A stretch of DNA of 64,000 nt from Planobispora longispora (GCF_016863135.1 NZ_BOOH01000044.1:1-64000); one strand, 5' to 3'; shown: positions 33,346 to 42,026, numbered from the stretch's first letter. The notes: generated by a model not told the origin, from the sequence alone. Program-made: numbers and translations.

Positions 33346-35448
33346 CAGCTGCAGGGCGGCCCGGATGTCCGGGTCGCCGGGGGCCAGGTCGAGGGCCCGG
33401 CGCAGGTCGGTGCGGGCGGCCCGCTCCCGGCCCAGTGCCCGGAGCACCATGGCCCGGTTGAAGTACAGCTCCGCGCCCTCCTCGATCTCGATCGCCCGGC
33501 TCAGGTCGGCCGCCGCGCCCTCGAGGTCGCCCGTCCGGTAGCGGAGGGTCCCCCGGTTCGCCCAGGCCGCGCCGAGGTCCGGCGCCCGTTCCAGCGCCGC
33601 CTCGAACGCCTCGGCGGCCGCCGCGAAGCGCTCCGCCTCGGTGTCCAGCTGCCCCCGCACGGTCAGCAGGTGCGGGTTGCCCGGGTCGAGCGCCAGACCG
33701 GCCTCGACGTCGGCACGCGCCTCGGCCTCGCACCCGAGCACCGCCAGCGCGCCCGCCCGGTTGACGTAGGCGTCCAGGTAGGCCGGGTCCAGCTCCAGCA
33801 CGTGGTCCAGATCCGCCCGGCCGCCCTCCAGGTCCCCCCGGGCCAGGCGGAGCTCGGCCCGGTTGTAGTACGCCTCCGGCAGCGGGGGGCTCACCTCGAT
33901 CGCGGTCTCGTAGTCGGCCAGGGCCTCCTCCTCCCGGCCGAGCGCGAGCAGCAGGTTGCCCCGGTCCAGGTAGTGGTCGGGGAAGCAGGGGTCGATGGCG
34001 ATGGCCGCCGTGTAGTCGGCCAGCGCCTCCTTGCCCCGGCCCAGCGCCGCCAGCAGCTGCCCCCGGTTGGCTCGCAGGACCATCCGGTGCACCGGGTGCC
34101 GGTCCGGCAGCGCCTCCTCGGCCAGCGCCAGGGCCGACTCCACCAGCGCGAGCGCCCGGGCGGGCCGTCCCCGGCGCAGCTCGATGAGCGCCTGGCCGTT
34201 GCGGTCGAAGCCCAGTTTGAAGGCGCGTTCCCGGGGGTCGGGCAGCAGCGTGGAGATGGCCACGGCCTGGTTGATCCAGCCGGTGGCCCGGCCCAGGTCG
34301 CGCCGGGCCGGGTCGGGGTGGCGGGCGTCGAGCATGGCGGTGCCGTACGCGCAGGCCGCGTGCACGGCGGGCTCCTGGCTCACCCGACGCGCGTGCTCGT
34401 AGAGGTCGCGGGCCTCCTGGTGGCGGTTCAGGGCGCCCAGCACCGCGGCCGTGCGCTGGGTGAAACGCCACCACAGATCCGAGCCCGGCTCGGCCAGGCG
34501 CACGCCGCGCGGGCCCAGCTCGGCCACCGCGTCCAGGAAACCCTCGCGGACACAGTGGTCGACGGCGGTCCACAGCGCCTCCGCCCCCCTGCCACGGGGG
34601 TCGGTCCCGCGCTCGCGGTGGAAGGGGACGGCGCCCAGCCGGAGGGCGAACTCCCCGGTGGCCTCCAGCTCGGCGGCGCGCAGGTCGTGGAGCCTGGCGC
34701 GCTCCATCTCACCGGCCGCCTCGTAGGCGGCGCGCGAGCGCTCGTCGAGGCACTCGGAGGCCACATGGGCCGCCGCGTCGCAGGAGTGCCGCCCGCCGTT
34801 GCTCAGGAGGTGTCCGCCGTCCCGCGGGAAAGGTTCGCCGTTGCTCAGGAGGTGTCCGCCGTCCCGCGGGAAAGATTCGTCGTCGCCCGGGAACCACCCG
34901 CGAGCGTGGCCGGGGGGCTGCGGCTCCTCCGGCGCCGCCCGGCCGCGGAACCAGGATGGAGGCGGCCCGGAGGCCACGATCATCACCGTCAGCACGTCCG
35001 GGTCCACGCGCCTGAGCATGACCGCGAGCAGTTCGCGATCGGTCGGGTCGGCCTCGTGGATATTCCGTACCACCAGCGTGAACGGCGCGGCGGCGCGGCG
35101 GGCGGGCAGGCAGGCGCCGAGGAACTCCGCCACCCCGTTGGCCAGCCGGAGCGTACGGCGCGGCGCCGGCACGAGGATCCGTTCGTCGTCCTCGACCAGG
35201 GTGTCCAAGGTCTTCCGGCGCGCGGCCACCCGGTCCCGCAGATCGGGCGCCACGCTCCGGATCTCGATGTCGTGGGAGGCGACCTGCTCGGGGGCCCGCT
35301 CCAGGGCCTCAGGGACGATCGCGCGCAGCAGAGCTCCGCCGACGGTGTAGGGACCACGTGACCGCCGGTGCCCGTTCACCTCGAGGGAGGGGGGGTCCGC
35401 GCGGTCACAGCCGGGTGTTCTTCCGGTCAGCCAGAGATGTTTCCTCAC
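33343..35448 (-). CDS. TPR protein with degenerate AAA-like N-terminus
   Basis: A 701-residue protein. Residues about 20-170 resemble the STAND/AAA region of MalT-like proteins (VVRNIHEADPTDRELLAVML is Walker-B-like), but I find no P-loop GxxxxGK[ST]. From about residue 340 a solenoid of some ten TPRs follows, e.g. GKEALADYTAAIAIDPCFPD and DLEGGRADLDHVLELDPAYL. A 14-residue in-frame duplication (PRDGGHLLSNG) lies near residue 205. GTG 35448 overlaps the stop of the 24-residue peptide gene (GTGA), so both are co-translated. TPRs suggest peptide or protein binding; role unknown. Confidence 0.8.
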   Translation of the reverse strand: MRKHLWLTGRTPGCDRADPPSLEVNGHRRSRGPYTVGGALLRAIVPEALERAPEQVASHDIEIRSVAPDLRDRVAARRKTLDTLVEDDERILVPAPRRTLRLANGVAEFLGACLPARRAAAPFTLVVRNIHEADPTDRELLAVMLRRVDPDVLTVMIVASGPPPSWFRGRAAPEEPQPPGHARGWFPGDDESFPRDGGHLLSNGEPFPRDGGHLLSNGGRHSCDAAAHVASECLDERSRAAYEAAGEMERARLHDLRAAELEATGEFALRLGAVPFHRERGTDPRGRGAEALWTAVDHCVREGFLDAVAELGPRGVRLAEPGSDLWWRFTQRTAAVLGALNRHQEARDLYEHARRVSQEPAVHAACAYGTAMLDARHPDPARRDLGRATGWINQAVAISTLLPDPRERAFKLGFDRNGQALIELRRGRPARALALVESALALAEEALPDRHPVHRMVLRANRGQLLAALGRGKEALADYTAAIAIDPCFPDHYLDRGNLLLALGREEEALADYETAIEVSPPLPEAYYNRAELRLARGDLEGGRADLDHVLELDPAYLDAYVNRAGALAVLGCEAEARADVEAGLALDPGNPHLLTVRGQLDTEAERFAAAAEAFEAALERAPDLGAAWANRGTLRYRTGDLEGAAADLSRAIEIEEGAELYFNRAMVLRALGRERAARTDLRRALDLAPGDPDIRAALQL
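34798..34881. repeat. In-frame 42-bp duplication in TPR gene
   Basis: The 42-base unit starting GTTGCTCAGGAGGTGTCC is present twice (34798 and 34840), adding 14 residues in frame to a low-complexity linker of the TPR protein. Confidence 0.8.
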
Positions 35449-35519
35449 CCCTTGTGGATGACGCTGGAAGCGCCACTCAGCCTGGTGGTGCCGGGCTTGC
35501 GGACGATGATCTTTTTCAT
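35445..35519 (-). CDS. 24-residue basic peptide coupled to TPR protein
   Basis: An ATG with AGGGGA five bases upstream opens a 24-residue frame beginning MKKIIVRKPGTTRL and ending SVIHKG, then TGA overlapping the GTG of the TPR gene by four bases. It is basic (Lys/Arg-rich first third) with a Ser/Thr/Gly-rich second half and no cysteine or classical signal sequence. It has its own promoter-like elements. Possibilities are a peptide signal, a modified-peptide precursor, or a translation-coupling leader. I do not recognise it from a named family. Confidence 0.6.
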   Translation of the reverse strand: MKKIIVRKPGTTRLSGASSVIHKG

Positions 35520-35553
35520 CGCATCCCCTGAAACGAGCTGCAGCTACGATGAA

Positions 35554-35583
35554 AAAATATTCCGCGATTTCATCAGATCGCAA
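35554..35583 (-). promoter_or_regulatory. Promoter of the peptide-TPR operon
   Basis: On the minus strand TTGCGA (35583-35578) and TATTTT (35559-35554) are 18 bases apart, in a markedly AT-rich patch 35 bases before the peptide ATG. This supports the peptide gene as the first gene of the transcript. Confidence 0.5.
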
Positions 35584-35602
35584 TCCCCGGTAAAGGAATA
35601 GT

Positions 35603-35614
35603 CTGGAATTCCAG
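35603..35614. terminator. 12-bp palindrome between GNAT and peptide genes
   Basis: CTGGAATTCCAG is a perfect palindrome immediately beyond the GNAT stop and upstream of the peptide promoter. It is short for a terminator and may be an operator. Confidence 0.35.
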
Positions 35615-35615
35615 G

Positions 35616-36110
35616 TTATGTAGGCGATACGGACATCGCCTCAATTAGCTCCTTTTCGCCATATATCACGACACATCCGCCTCGTACTTCTCTGCGAACT
35701 TCGTGCCAGCCGTACTTGCGATAGAGCTCGATCGCAGCCGACTGGTTCAGTGTCGTGTCCCCCCTCAGCCGCAGGTACCCCAGCTCAAGGGCGCGGATCT
35801 CCAGGGTCGAGACCATCCGCGCGCCGTACCGGCGCCGCTGGAACTCCGGGTGGACCCGGAGGCGGCACATCTCGGCCGTCTCATCATCGACGCGGCGGAT
35901 GCCGCCCATCGCCACGACCCGTCCAGCGACCTCTCCCACGAGGAACTCCCCCCGATCGGCGAGATAGATCTCGTTGATCCGCGGGAAGTCGTCGTCGTAC
36001 CAGACGCCGTCACCTGGGGCGAGGCCCACCTGGGCCAGGCAGATCTGGTGCAGCGCCCAGACGGAGTCGAGGTCAGACCAGCGGTAGCGCCTGATCTCGA
36101 GGTCGCTCAT
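35616..36110 (-). CDS. GNAT-family N-acetyltransferase
   Basis: A 164-residue single GNAT domain. MCRLRVHPEFQRRRYGARMV is the acetyl-CoA site and NQSAAIELYRKYGWHEVRRE the C-terminal motif, both close to RimI-like protein N-acetyltransferases. Its ATG overlaps the stop of the HTH-TPR regulator gene (ATGA), so the two are co-translated. It lies 97 bases upstream of the peptide gene in the same orientation; acetylation of the peptide is a speculative possibility. Confidence 0.85.
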   Translation of the reverse strand: MSDLEIRRYRWSDLDSVWALHQICLAQVGLAPGDGVWYDDDFPRINEIYLADRGEFLVGEVAGRVVAMGGIRRVDDETAEMCRLRVHPEFQRRRYGARMVSTLEIRALELGYLRLRGDTTLNQSAAIELYRKYGWHEVRREVRGGCVVIYGEKELIEAMSVSPT

Positions 36111-37687
36111 GCATTGCCACCCCTCAGCGTCACCGGCTCGGTCACCGGAGCCGCGCGCAGCGTCTCGTGGAAGGTCCTGAGGTCCGGGTGGTTCGGAGCC
36201 TTGCTCTCCACGAGCTGGACCACTTCCTGGGCCCGCCGCATGAGGATCTCGGTGCGGCAGCCCTCGCCCAGGCCCGAGACCGTGTTCGTGGCGATCGACA
36301 GCGCCTCGTCGATGTCGCCCTCCATGACCTTGCACTTGGCCCGGTCGAGCTTGATGAGCGCGGGGTCGAGCCAGTCGGACGGGCCGTACTTGGTGAGGGC
36401 CTGCTCCAGGATGAGGTCGGCCTCCATCGCCTGGCCCAGCCGGACCAGCGCGTCCCCCTGGTGGAAGTAGAGCTGCCGCTCGGTGTAGCCGAAGGCCAGG
36501 TCTTCCTGCTCGGCCGTGGTCATCTGGGAGAACGCCGCCCTGGCCCGGGACAGCGCCCGCTTGGCCTGGTCGACGACGTCCTTGCGGCCCGCCGTCCCCG
36601 AAGTGCCCGAGAGCATCGCGATCGCCCGGGCCTCCACGACCGGCGCCATGGCCCGGGCCGCGCAGGGGGTCTCGCCCGCCATGTCGCGGCTCTTCTTGGC
36701 CAGGTTGAGCGCCTCGCGGGGGTCGCCGTAGTAGAGCGGGACCAGCGCCTCCCTGGCGGTGACCCAGGCGCGCAGCGCGCGGTCCCCGGTCTCGTCGGCC
36801 GCCGTCCTGCCGGTCCTGAAGAAGGACCGGGCCATGCGGTGGTCTCCCAGGTTAATCATGATCATCCCGCTGAGACCGGCCAGCTGGGCCGCCATCCGGC
36901 ACAGCCTCTCCTGCAGGTCGACGGGCTGACGGCGCTCCATGGCCTTGCGCACGGAACTGAACTCCAGCAGCACGTCGCAGAGCAGCCGGAGCGGCGGCGT
37001 GTTCATGTACTGCCGCCCGAAGCCGACGGTGGCCTCTTCCCACTGGTCGAGCATCGCGGGTGAGACGGTCGCCGACACCAGGGTGTCGTCCATCCTCCGG
37101 CGGATGCTCTCGACAGATCCGAGGACCTGGCCGTCCAGGGCGACAGTGCCGCCGGCCAGAAGTCCCAAAAGCGTTCTCCGTAGCACGTTCTCGTCCTCCT
37201 CGCCCCCGTCCGCAGAGGAATCGCTGCTGGCCTGCTTGATCCACAGCTCGCGCGGACCAGGGGAAGTGTCGGGTTTTCCCTCCTGGAGATCGCCTCGGAC
37301 GACACCGGGCATCTTGTGGCCGTGGCCGCAGATGCACGGGCCCTCGTATCCAAGGGCGACCGGTTCCACCCGGTAGACGGTGCACAGGTAATGCAGGTAT
37401 TCGGGGCCGGGTCGCTTCAGCCCGCTCTCGTAAGCGGACAGGAGCGTCTCCCCGATGCCCGGCGTCGGTTTCGCGTCGCGCTCGAACAGTGCCCTGACCT
37501 GTTCGATCACGTCGGCGAGAGCGATGCCGTGCGCGAGACGATGACCTTTGATGCGCGTGGTCCCGAACTGGCCACTGCACTTCTCGTAGATCTCCTCGGC
37601 GATCTGCGCCGCGGTGCGTCCCGCGGCCAGGCCTCGCGCCCGGACCTGCCGCGCTAACTCTGTTTCCCTGTGCTGCCTGCCGGACAT
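36107..37687 (-). CDS. XRE-type HTH regulator with TPR-like C-terminus
   Basis: A 526-residue regulator. After an N-terminal helix block, the XRE HTH ends in LLSAYESGLKRPGPEYLHYLCTVYRVEP (given as two overlapping halves of the motif), followed by a CICGHGH segment that could bind metal. From about residue 190 to the end helical TPR-like repeats follow. This architecture resembles RRNPP-type peptide-responsive regulators of Firmicutes, and is common in actinobacteria without known ligands. ATG 37687 has GAGAGGGG upstream. A 15-base dyad lies 72 bases upstream of the start. Confidence 0.82.
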   Translation of the reverse strand: MSGRQHRETELARQVRARGLAAGRTAAQIAEEIYEKCSGQFGTTRIKGHRLAHGIALADVIEQVRALFERDAKPTPGIGETLLSAYESGLKRPGPEYLHYLCTVYRVEPVALGYEGPCICGHGHKMPGVVRGDLQEGKPDTSPGPRELWIKQASSDSSADGGEEDENVLRRTLLGLLAGGTVALDGQVLGSVESIRRRMDDTLVSATVSPAMLDQWEEATVGFGRQYMNTPPLRLLCDVLLEFSSVRKAMERRQPVDLQERLCRMAAQLAGLSGMIMINLGDHRMARSFFRTGRTAADETGDRALRAWVTAREALVPLYYGDPREALNLAKKSRDMAGETPCAARAMAPVVEARAIAMLSGTSGTAGRKDVVDQAKRALSRARAAFSQMTTAEQEDLAFGYTERQLYFHQGDALVRLGQAMEADLILEQALTKYGPSDWLDPALIKLDRAKCKVMEGDIDEALSIATNTVSGLGEGCRTEILMRRAQEVVQLVESKAPNHPDLRTFHETLRAAPVTEPVTLRGGNA

Positions 37688-37758
37688 ACCGGCCCCTCTC
37701 TCGTGCACCAGCTGGGCGAGCTGGTTCACTATGTCCCGACCGGTCCTCTCCCGCTGAC

Positions 37759-37773
37759 TCAGTGTGACACTGA
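37759..37773. promoter_or_regulatory. 15-bp perfect dyad upstream of HTH-TPR gene
   Basis: TCAGTGT (37759-37765) and ACACTGA (37767-37773) form a 7+1+7 palindrome in the 340-base divergent spacer 37688-38027. It is the obvious candidate operator for the adjacent HTH-TPR regulator. The rest of the spacer is AT-richer and holds no gene I can support. Confidence 0.6.
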
Positions 37774-38027
37774 TGTCGCACTGCGCCTACAGAGAATGAT
37801 GGACCACCTTTGGCTCATCCGGAACCTCGGAATAGAGCCATCGGCTAAGGATCGTCTCCCGCCGGACTGTTTCTTTCAACCTACTTGGGAGAAGGCCCAC
37901 CCTGACCTCCCAATCCGCGACGTTGACCCTTGAGCCCAGGTGAGTCATCTTTGGCCAACCAGCACTGATTCAGCGGAAGAAAAGAATGCGATTCGGTGCG
38001 GATGGAGCGGAAAAGGAGGGAATCGAG

Positions 38028-38312
38028 GTGCAGGAAGACGACTTCGGGCACCTGGAGCGATTGGTGTCGGAACTTGACGCTCGCGGGTTGCACGCCCGGG
38101 TGGTGCGGACCCGTTCGGGCCGCGCATTCGTCCGCGTGATCAACCCGAACGCGACCAGTCTGGCGGAGAACGTCACCTGCCGAGCTCAGGCCGCCCCCAG
38201 CCACCCTGATTGGTACTACTGGTGGTCCTGGGGTGAGCGGATGCACACGGCGGAAGACCCCGCCGGTGCCGCGACCAAGGTCGCACGCGTACTCGCCGCG
38301 GTAGGAGAGTGA
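38028..38312 (+). CDS. Small hypothetical protein (94 aa), divergent from regulator
   Basis: GTG 38028 has an AGGAGGG site seven bases upstream. The 94-residue product starts with an acidic helix (QEDDFGHLERLVSELDARGL), then strands RVVRTRSGRAFVRVINP and an aromatic cluster PDWYYWWSWGERMH. I do not know the family, but small proteins of this kind are often encoded beside HTH-TPR regulators in actinomycetes. It is probably a target of the neighbouring regulator. Confidence 0.7.
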   Translation: MQEDDFGHLERLVSELDARGLHARVVRTRSGRAFVRVINPNATSLAENVTCRAQAAPSHPDWYYWWSWGERMHTAEDPAGAATKVARVLAAVGE

Positions 38313-38697
38313 GAGAAGCGATGCCCCGGGATGGAGCGCAGCCGTCCCGGCTCATCGCGCCCACCGCGGCTCAGCGGAGCCGGCGAGGTGACCGGTGCGG
38401 AGCGTCCCTGGACGCTGGACACCTCGCCGGCTCCGAAATCGGAGCCGCCGCCCGGGCTCGTCCGGGCGGTGATCGGGGGGATCCCCCCACGGGAACGGCA
38501 CGGGACACGCTTCCGGGTGCGTGCCCCGTCCGTGCCGTACGTCACCGGAGCGTCAGGACTCGCCCCCCGCGGCCCCGGGTCCCGATGTCCCCGTCTTCCC
38601 CGGCGTGATGTGACGACGGCCGGCTTGGTCGGCAATATGGGTACGGTCGATGACTTTGCCCCATGCCGACCGAGCCGATCCGGGAGGGATCCTCTCC
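38313..38697. other. Highly structured spacer upstream of MscS gene
   Basis: No gene is supported here, but several hairpins are: CCGGGA/TCCCGG with flanking CGATG/CATCG (about 38329-38362); a perfect 15-bp stem 38376-38390 / 38420-38434 whose 29-base loop holds AGCGTCC (38401-38407) / GGACGCT (38410-38416); GGGGGGATCCCCCC (38475-38488); and GGCACGG/CCGTGCC near 38496-38537. The first probably terminates the upstream gene; the rest could be a regulatory leader. Confidence 0.6.
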
Positions 38698-39768
38698 GTG
38701 TTCCTGCTGTCCCCCAGTCCTTCCCCCGTCCCCTCATCGACCCCGTCGCCCGTGCCGTCACCGACGCCTTCCGGGACACCGACGCCGTCGATCGTGGATC
38801 TCCCCGCTCAGATAACCCGGGGGTTGACCAACGCATGTAGCGGCGGCAGCGGCGACAGTGACGTAATCTGCGGCATCGTGAACTCCTTCCTTCCCGCGAC
38901 CTGGGCGCCCGTGGTCGCAGGCCTGATCTCCATCGCGCTGATCGTGGTGATCGCCTTCATCCTGCGGAACGTGACCCACCGCCTGATCACCCGGGTGGTA
39001 CGGCGCGCGTCGTCCGGCACGGGAAACTCGCTCGCCCTGCGGCTCCGCGGCAGGCAGACGGTGGAACCCGAAGGGCTCGACGCCGTCGCCGCCGAGCGGC
39101 GCAGGCAGCGCTCCGAGACGATCGGCTCGGTGCTCCGGCCCGTCTCCTCGATCGTCGTCCTCGGCACCGCCGCCCTGACCGTCCTGGACCGCCTCTCCGT
39201 CCCGATCGCCCCGCTGCTGACCAGCGTCGGCATCGTCGGCGTGGCCGTCGGCTTCGGCGCCCAGGAGCTCGTCAAGGACTTCATCGCCGGCATGTTCATG
39301 CTCCTGGAGGACCAGTACGGCGTGGGCGACGTGATCGACGTCGGCGCCGCCGTCGGCGCCGCCACCACCGGCACCGTCGAGGCCGTCACCCTCCGGATCA
39401 CCCGCGTGCGCGACGCCGACGGCCGGGTCTGGTACATCCGCAACGGCACCATCACCCGCGTCGGCAACGAGTCCCAGGGCTGGTCGCGGGCCACCGTGGA
39501 CGTCCCGGTCGCCTACACCGCCGACGTGCCCGCCGTCCGCAAACTGCTCGGCGAGGTCACCGACGAGATCTGGAACGACCCCGAGTACCGCGACGTCGTC
39601 ATCGTCGAGGAGCCCCAGGTCTGGGGGATCGAGCAGATCTCCGACACCGCCATCGTCTTCCGGATCAGCGTCAAGACGATCCCGTCCTGCCAGGCCCAGG
39701 TCGCCAGGGAGCTCCGGCTGCGGGTGAAGGCCGCCCTGGACCGGGAGTCCATCACGATCGCCGGATAG
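38698..39768 (+). CDS. Small-conductance mechanosensitive channel (MscS family)
   Basis: A 356-residue MscS-type channel relieving osmotic pressure. The N-terminus is Pro/Ser-rich (SPSPSPVPSSTPSPVPSP), then a helix at about residues 66-88, a second at 150-170, and the pore/beta-domain signature GIVGVAVGFGAQELVKDFIA then GMFMLLEDQYGVGD. A C-terminal alpha/beta domain follows. GTG 38698 is chosen for its GGGAGGG site; ATG 38650 is possible. Confidence 0.88.
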   Translation: MFLLSPSPSPVPSSTPSPVPSPTPSGTPTPSIVDLPAQITRGLTNACSGGSGDSDVICGIVNSFLPATWAPVVAGLISIALIVVIAFILRNVTHRLITRVVRRASSGTGNSLALRLRGRQTVEPEGLDAVAAERRRQRSETIGSVLRPVSSIVVLGTAALTVLDRLSVPIAPLLTSVGIVGVAVGFGAQELVKDFIAGMFMLLEDQYGVGDVIDVGAAVGAATTGTVEAVTLRITRVRDADGRVWYIRNGTITRVGNESQGWSRATVDVPVAYTADVPAVRKLLGEVTDEIWNDPEYRDVVIVEEPQVWGIEQISDTAIVFRISVKTIPSCQAQVARELRLRVKAALDRESITIAG

Positions 39769-39886
39769 TCGCGGAGTCCACGACTCACCGGGTGGACCGG
39801 TTCACGGCGATCGCCCGGCGGACCCGGGGTTCACGATGATCGCCGGAAGCGGGCGGGAGGGTTCGGCTCCACGTTCCGCCACCCCG

Positions 39887-39892
39887 TAGTCT
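39887..39892 (+). promoter_or_regulatory. -10 element of globin gene, leaderless
   Basis: TAGTCT ends six bases before the GTG at 39899 with no ribosome site between, consistent with a leaderless transcript. Confidence 0.4.
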
Positions 39893-39898
39893 GAAAGT

Positions 39899-40297
39899 GT
39901 GTCAGGAACCACCGAGGAACCCCAGACCTTCTACGAGGCGGTCGGCGGCGAGGAGACCTTCCGCCGCCTCGTGCACCGTTTCTACCAGGGCGTCGTGGAC
40001 GACCCGCTGCTCCGCCCGCTCTACCCCGAAGACGACCTCGTCGGGGCCGAGGACCGGCTGCGCCTGTTCCTGATCCAGTACTGGGGCGGGCCCGGCACCT
40101 ACAGCCAGGAGCGCGGCCACCCCCGGCTGCGGATGCGGCACAACCCGTTCGTCATCGGCAGCGCCGAGCGCGACGCCTGGCTGAAGCACATGCACGACGC
40201 GGTGACCTCGCTGGAGCTCCCCCAGGACCTGGAGAAGCGACTGTGGGACTACCTCGTCTACGCGGCGCACAGCATGGTCAACGCGCCCGACGCGTGA
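39899..40297 (+). CDS. glbO: Group II truncated hemoglobin
   Basis: A 132-residue trHbO-type globin binding oxygen or nitric oxide. [20 protein letters not shown] is the B-helix region, and [16 protein letters not shown] holds the proximal heme histidine in the F-helix region; WGGPGTY is the CD segment of group II. It is followed 54 bases on by the GH13 gene, as in other actinobacteria, though functional linkage is unclear. Confidence 0.9.
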   Translation: MSGTTEEPQTFYEAVGGEETFRRLVHRFYQGVVDDPLLRPLYPEDDLVGAEDRLRLFLIQYWGGPGTYSQERGHPRLRMRHNPFVIGSAERDAWLKHMHDAVTSLELPQDLEKRLWDYLVYAAHSMVNAPDA

Positions 40298-40351
40298 CCG
40301 GTGCGCCGCCTTGAGGCATAAACCTCACTGAGCGGGGGCAACCCATCCCAT

Positions 40352-41881
40352 ATGGGAAACCCCTGGTGGCGTGAGGCCGTCGTCTATGAGATCTACGTTC
40401 GCAGCTTCGCCGACGCCTCGGGAGACGGCGTCGGCGATCTGGCCGGCGTCCGGCAGCGCCTGCCGTACCTCGCCGAGCTGGGCGTCGACGCCATCTGGCT
40501 GACCCCGTTCTACCGCTCGCCCATGGCGGACGGCGGCTACGACGTGGCCGACCACCGGGACGTCGACCCGCTGTTCGGCACCCTGGACGACTTCGACGCG
40601 ATGGTGGCCGACGCGCACGCGCTCGGGCTGCGGGTGATCGTGGACATCGTGCCCAACCACAGCTCCTCGGCGCACGCGTGGTTCCAGGCCGCCCGGCGCG
40701 GCGAGGGCCGCGAGCGCTACATCTTCCGGGACGGCGGGGAGCTGCCGCCCAACGACTGGCAGTCCGTCTTCGGCGGCCCGGCCTGGACCCGGCTCCCGGA
40801 CGGGCAGTGGTACCTGCACCTGTTCGACTCCGCCCAGCCCGACTTCAACTGGCGCAACCCCGAGGTGCACGCCGAATTCCTCGACGTGCTGCGGTTCTGG
40901 CTGGACCGCGGGGTGGACGGGTTCCGCATCGACGTGGCGATGGGCCTGTACAAGGCCGAGGGGCTGCCCGACACCCCGGTCGAGAGGCAGGCGTTCCGCA
41001 CCGAGTCCCCCATCTGGGGACAGCCCGAGGTGCACGAGGTCTACCGTCAGTGGCGCAAGGTGCTCGACTCCTACGACGGCGACCGGATGGCCGTCGGGGA
41101 GGTGTGGACCGACTCCATCGAGGACCTCGCCCTCTACCTCCGCCCGGACGAGCTGCACCAGAGCTTCAACTTCGCCTGGATGGAGGCGCCCTGGTCGCCC
41201 ACCGCGTTCCGGACCGTCATCGACGACACCATGGCCATCGGGGCCTCCCCCACCTGGGTGCTGTCCAACCACGACGTGGTGCGTCACGTGACCCGTTACG
41301 GCGAGGGCCTGCCCTACTCCACCACCGGTCTCGCCCGGGCCCGGGCGGCGCTGCTGACGATGCTCGCCCTGCCCGGCTCGGCCTATCTCTACCAGGGTGA
41401 GGAGCTCGGGCTGCCCGAGGTGACGGATCTTCCCCCGGAGGCCCGCCAGGATCCCATCTTCGCCCGCTCGGAGGGGAAGGTGCCCGGCCGGGACGGCTGC
41501 CGGGTTCCCCTCCCGTGGTCGGGCACGGCCGCGCCGTACGGCTTCTCACCCGCCGGCGTCGCCCCCTGGCTCCCACAGCCGATCGAGTGGGCCGCGCTGA
41601 CCGCCGGACGTCAGGCGTCCGACCCCGAATCGACTCTCAGCTTCTATCGCCGCGCCCTGCAGGCCCGCCGCGTCCTGCGCGGCTCCCTGCCCGCCCGCAT
41701 CACCTGGCTGGACTCCCCCGAGGGTGCGCTTTTCTTCACCCGCGGCCCGCTGACCTGCGCGGTCAACTGCGGCTTCAATCCGGTACGGCTCCCGCCCCAC
41801 GACCGCGTCCTGATCGCGAGCGCTCCCCTGAGCGACGACATGCTCCCGCCGGACACCGCGGCCTGGCTCCACAGGTCGTGA
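40352..41881 (+). CDS. GH13 alpha-glucosidase / oligo-glucosidase
   Basis: A 509-residue cytoplasmic GH13 enzyme hydrolysing alpha-glucosides. The four conserved regions are visible: DIVPNHSS, GFRIDVAMG with the nucleophile aspartate, AVGEVW with the acid/base glutamate, and LSNHDVVRH with the transition-state aspartate. No signal peptide; RQDPIFARSEG is typical of actinobacterial alpha-glucosidases. The C-terminal domain is compact. Confidence 0.92.
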   Translation: MGNPWWREAVVYEIYVRSFADASGDGVGDLAGVRQRLPYLAELGVDAIWLTPFYRSPMADGGYDVADHRDVDPLFGTLDDFDAMVADAHALGLRVIVDIVPNHSSSAHAWFQAARRGEGRERYIFRDGGELPPNDWQSVFGGPAWTRLPDGQWYLHLFDSAQPDFNWRNPEVHAEFLDVLRFWLDRGVDGFRIDVAMGLYKAEGLPDTPVERQAFRTESPIWGQPEVHEVYRQWRKVLDSYDGDRMAVGEVWTDSIEDLALYLRPDELHQSFNFAWMEAPWSPTAFRTVIDDTMAIGASPTWVLSNHDVVRHVTRYGEGLPYSTTGLARARAALLTMLALPGSAYLYQGEELGLPEVTDLPPEARQDPIFARSEGKVPGRDGCRVPLPWSGTAAPYGFSPAGVAPWLPQPIEWAALTAGRQASDPESTLSFYRRALQARRVLRGSLPARITWLDSPEGALFFTRGPLTCAVNCGFNPVRLPPHDRVLIASAPLSDDMLPPDTAAWLHRS

Positions 41882-41950
41882 CCTCCGCCCGGCCCCGGGC
41901 GCCCGGAAAACCCGGCTGAGTCCCCGGAGGAGGTCCGCGGCGTGCGGAGC

Positions 41951-41988
41951 GTTCCCCCGGGGAACGGCCGGCGACGACGTCGCCGGCC
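41951..41988. terminator. Twin palindromes between convergent genes
   Basis: GTTCCCC/GGGGAAC (41951-41965, one-base loop) is followed directly by GGCCGGCGAC (41966-41975) / GTCGCCGGCC (41979-41988). Back-to-back hairpins between the glucosidase and ettA stops suit a bidirectional terminator. Confidence 0.75.
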
Positions 41989-42026
41989 CGAGTCGAGCGG
42001 CGCGGCGGAGGCCGGAGGGCGACGCC

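Noticed and set aside
38309-38608. 99-codon frame after the small divergent gene
   Set aside because: Arg/Pro/Ala-rich composition and overlap with several strong hairpins; better explained as structured non-coding spacer.
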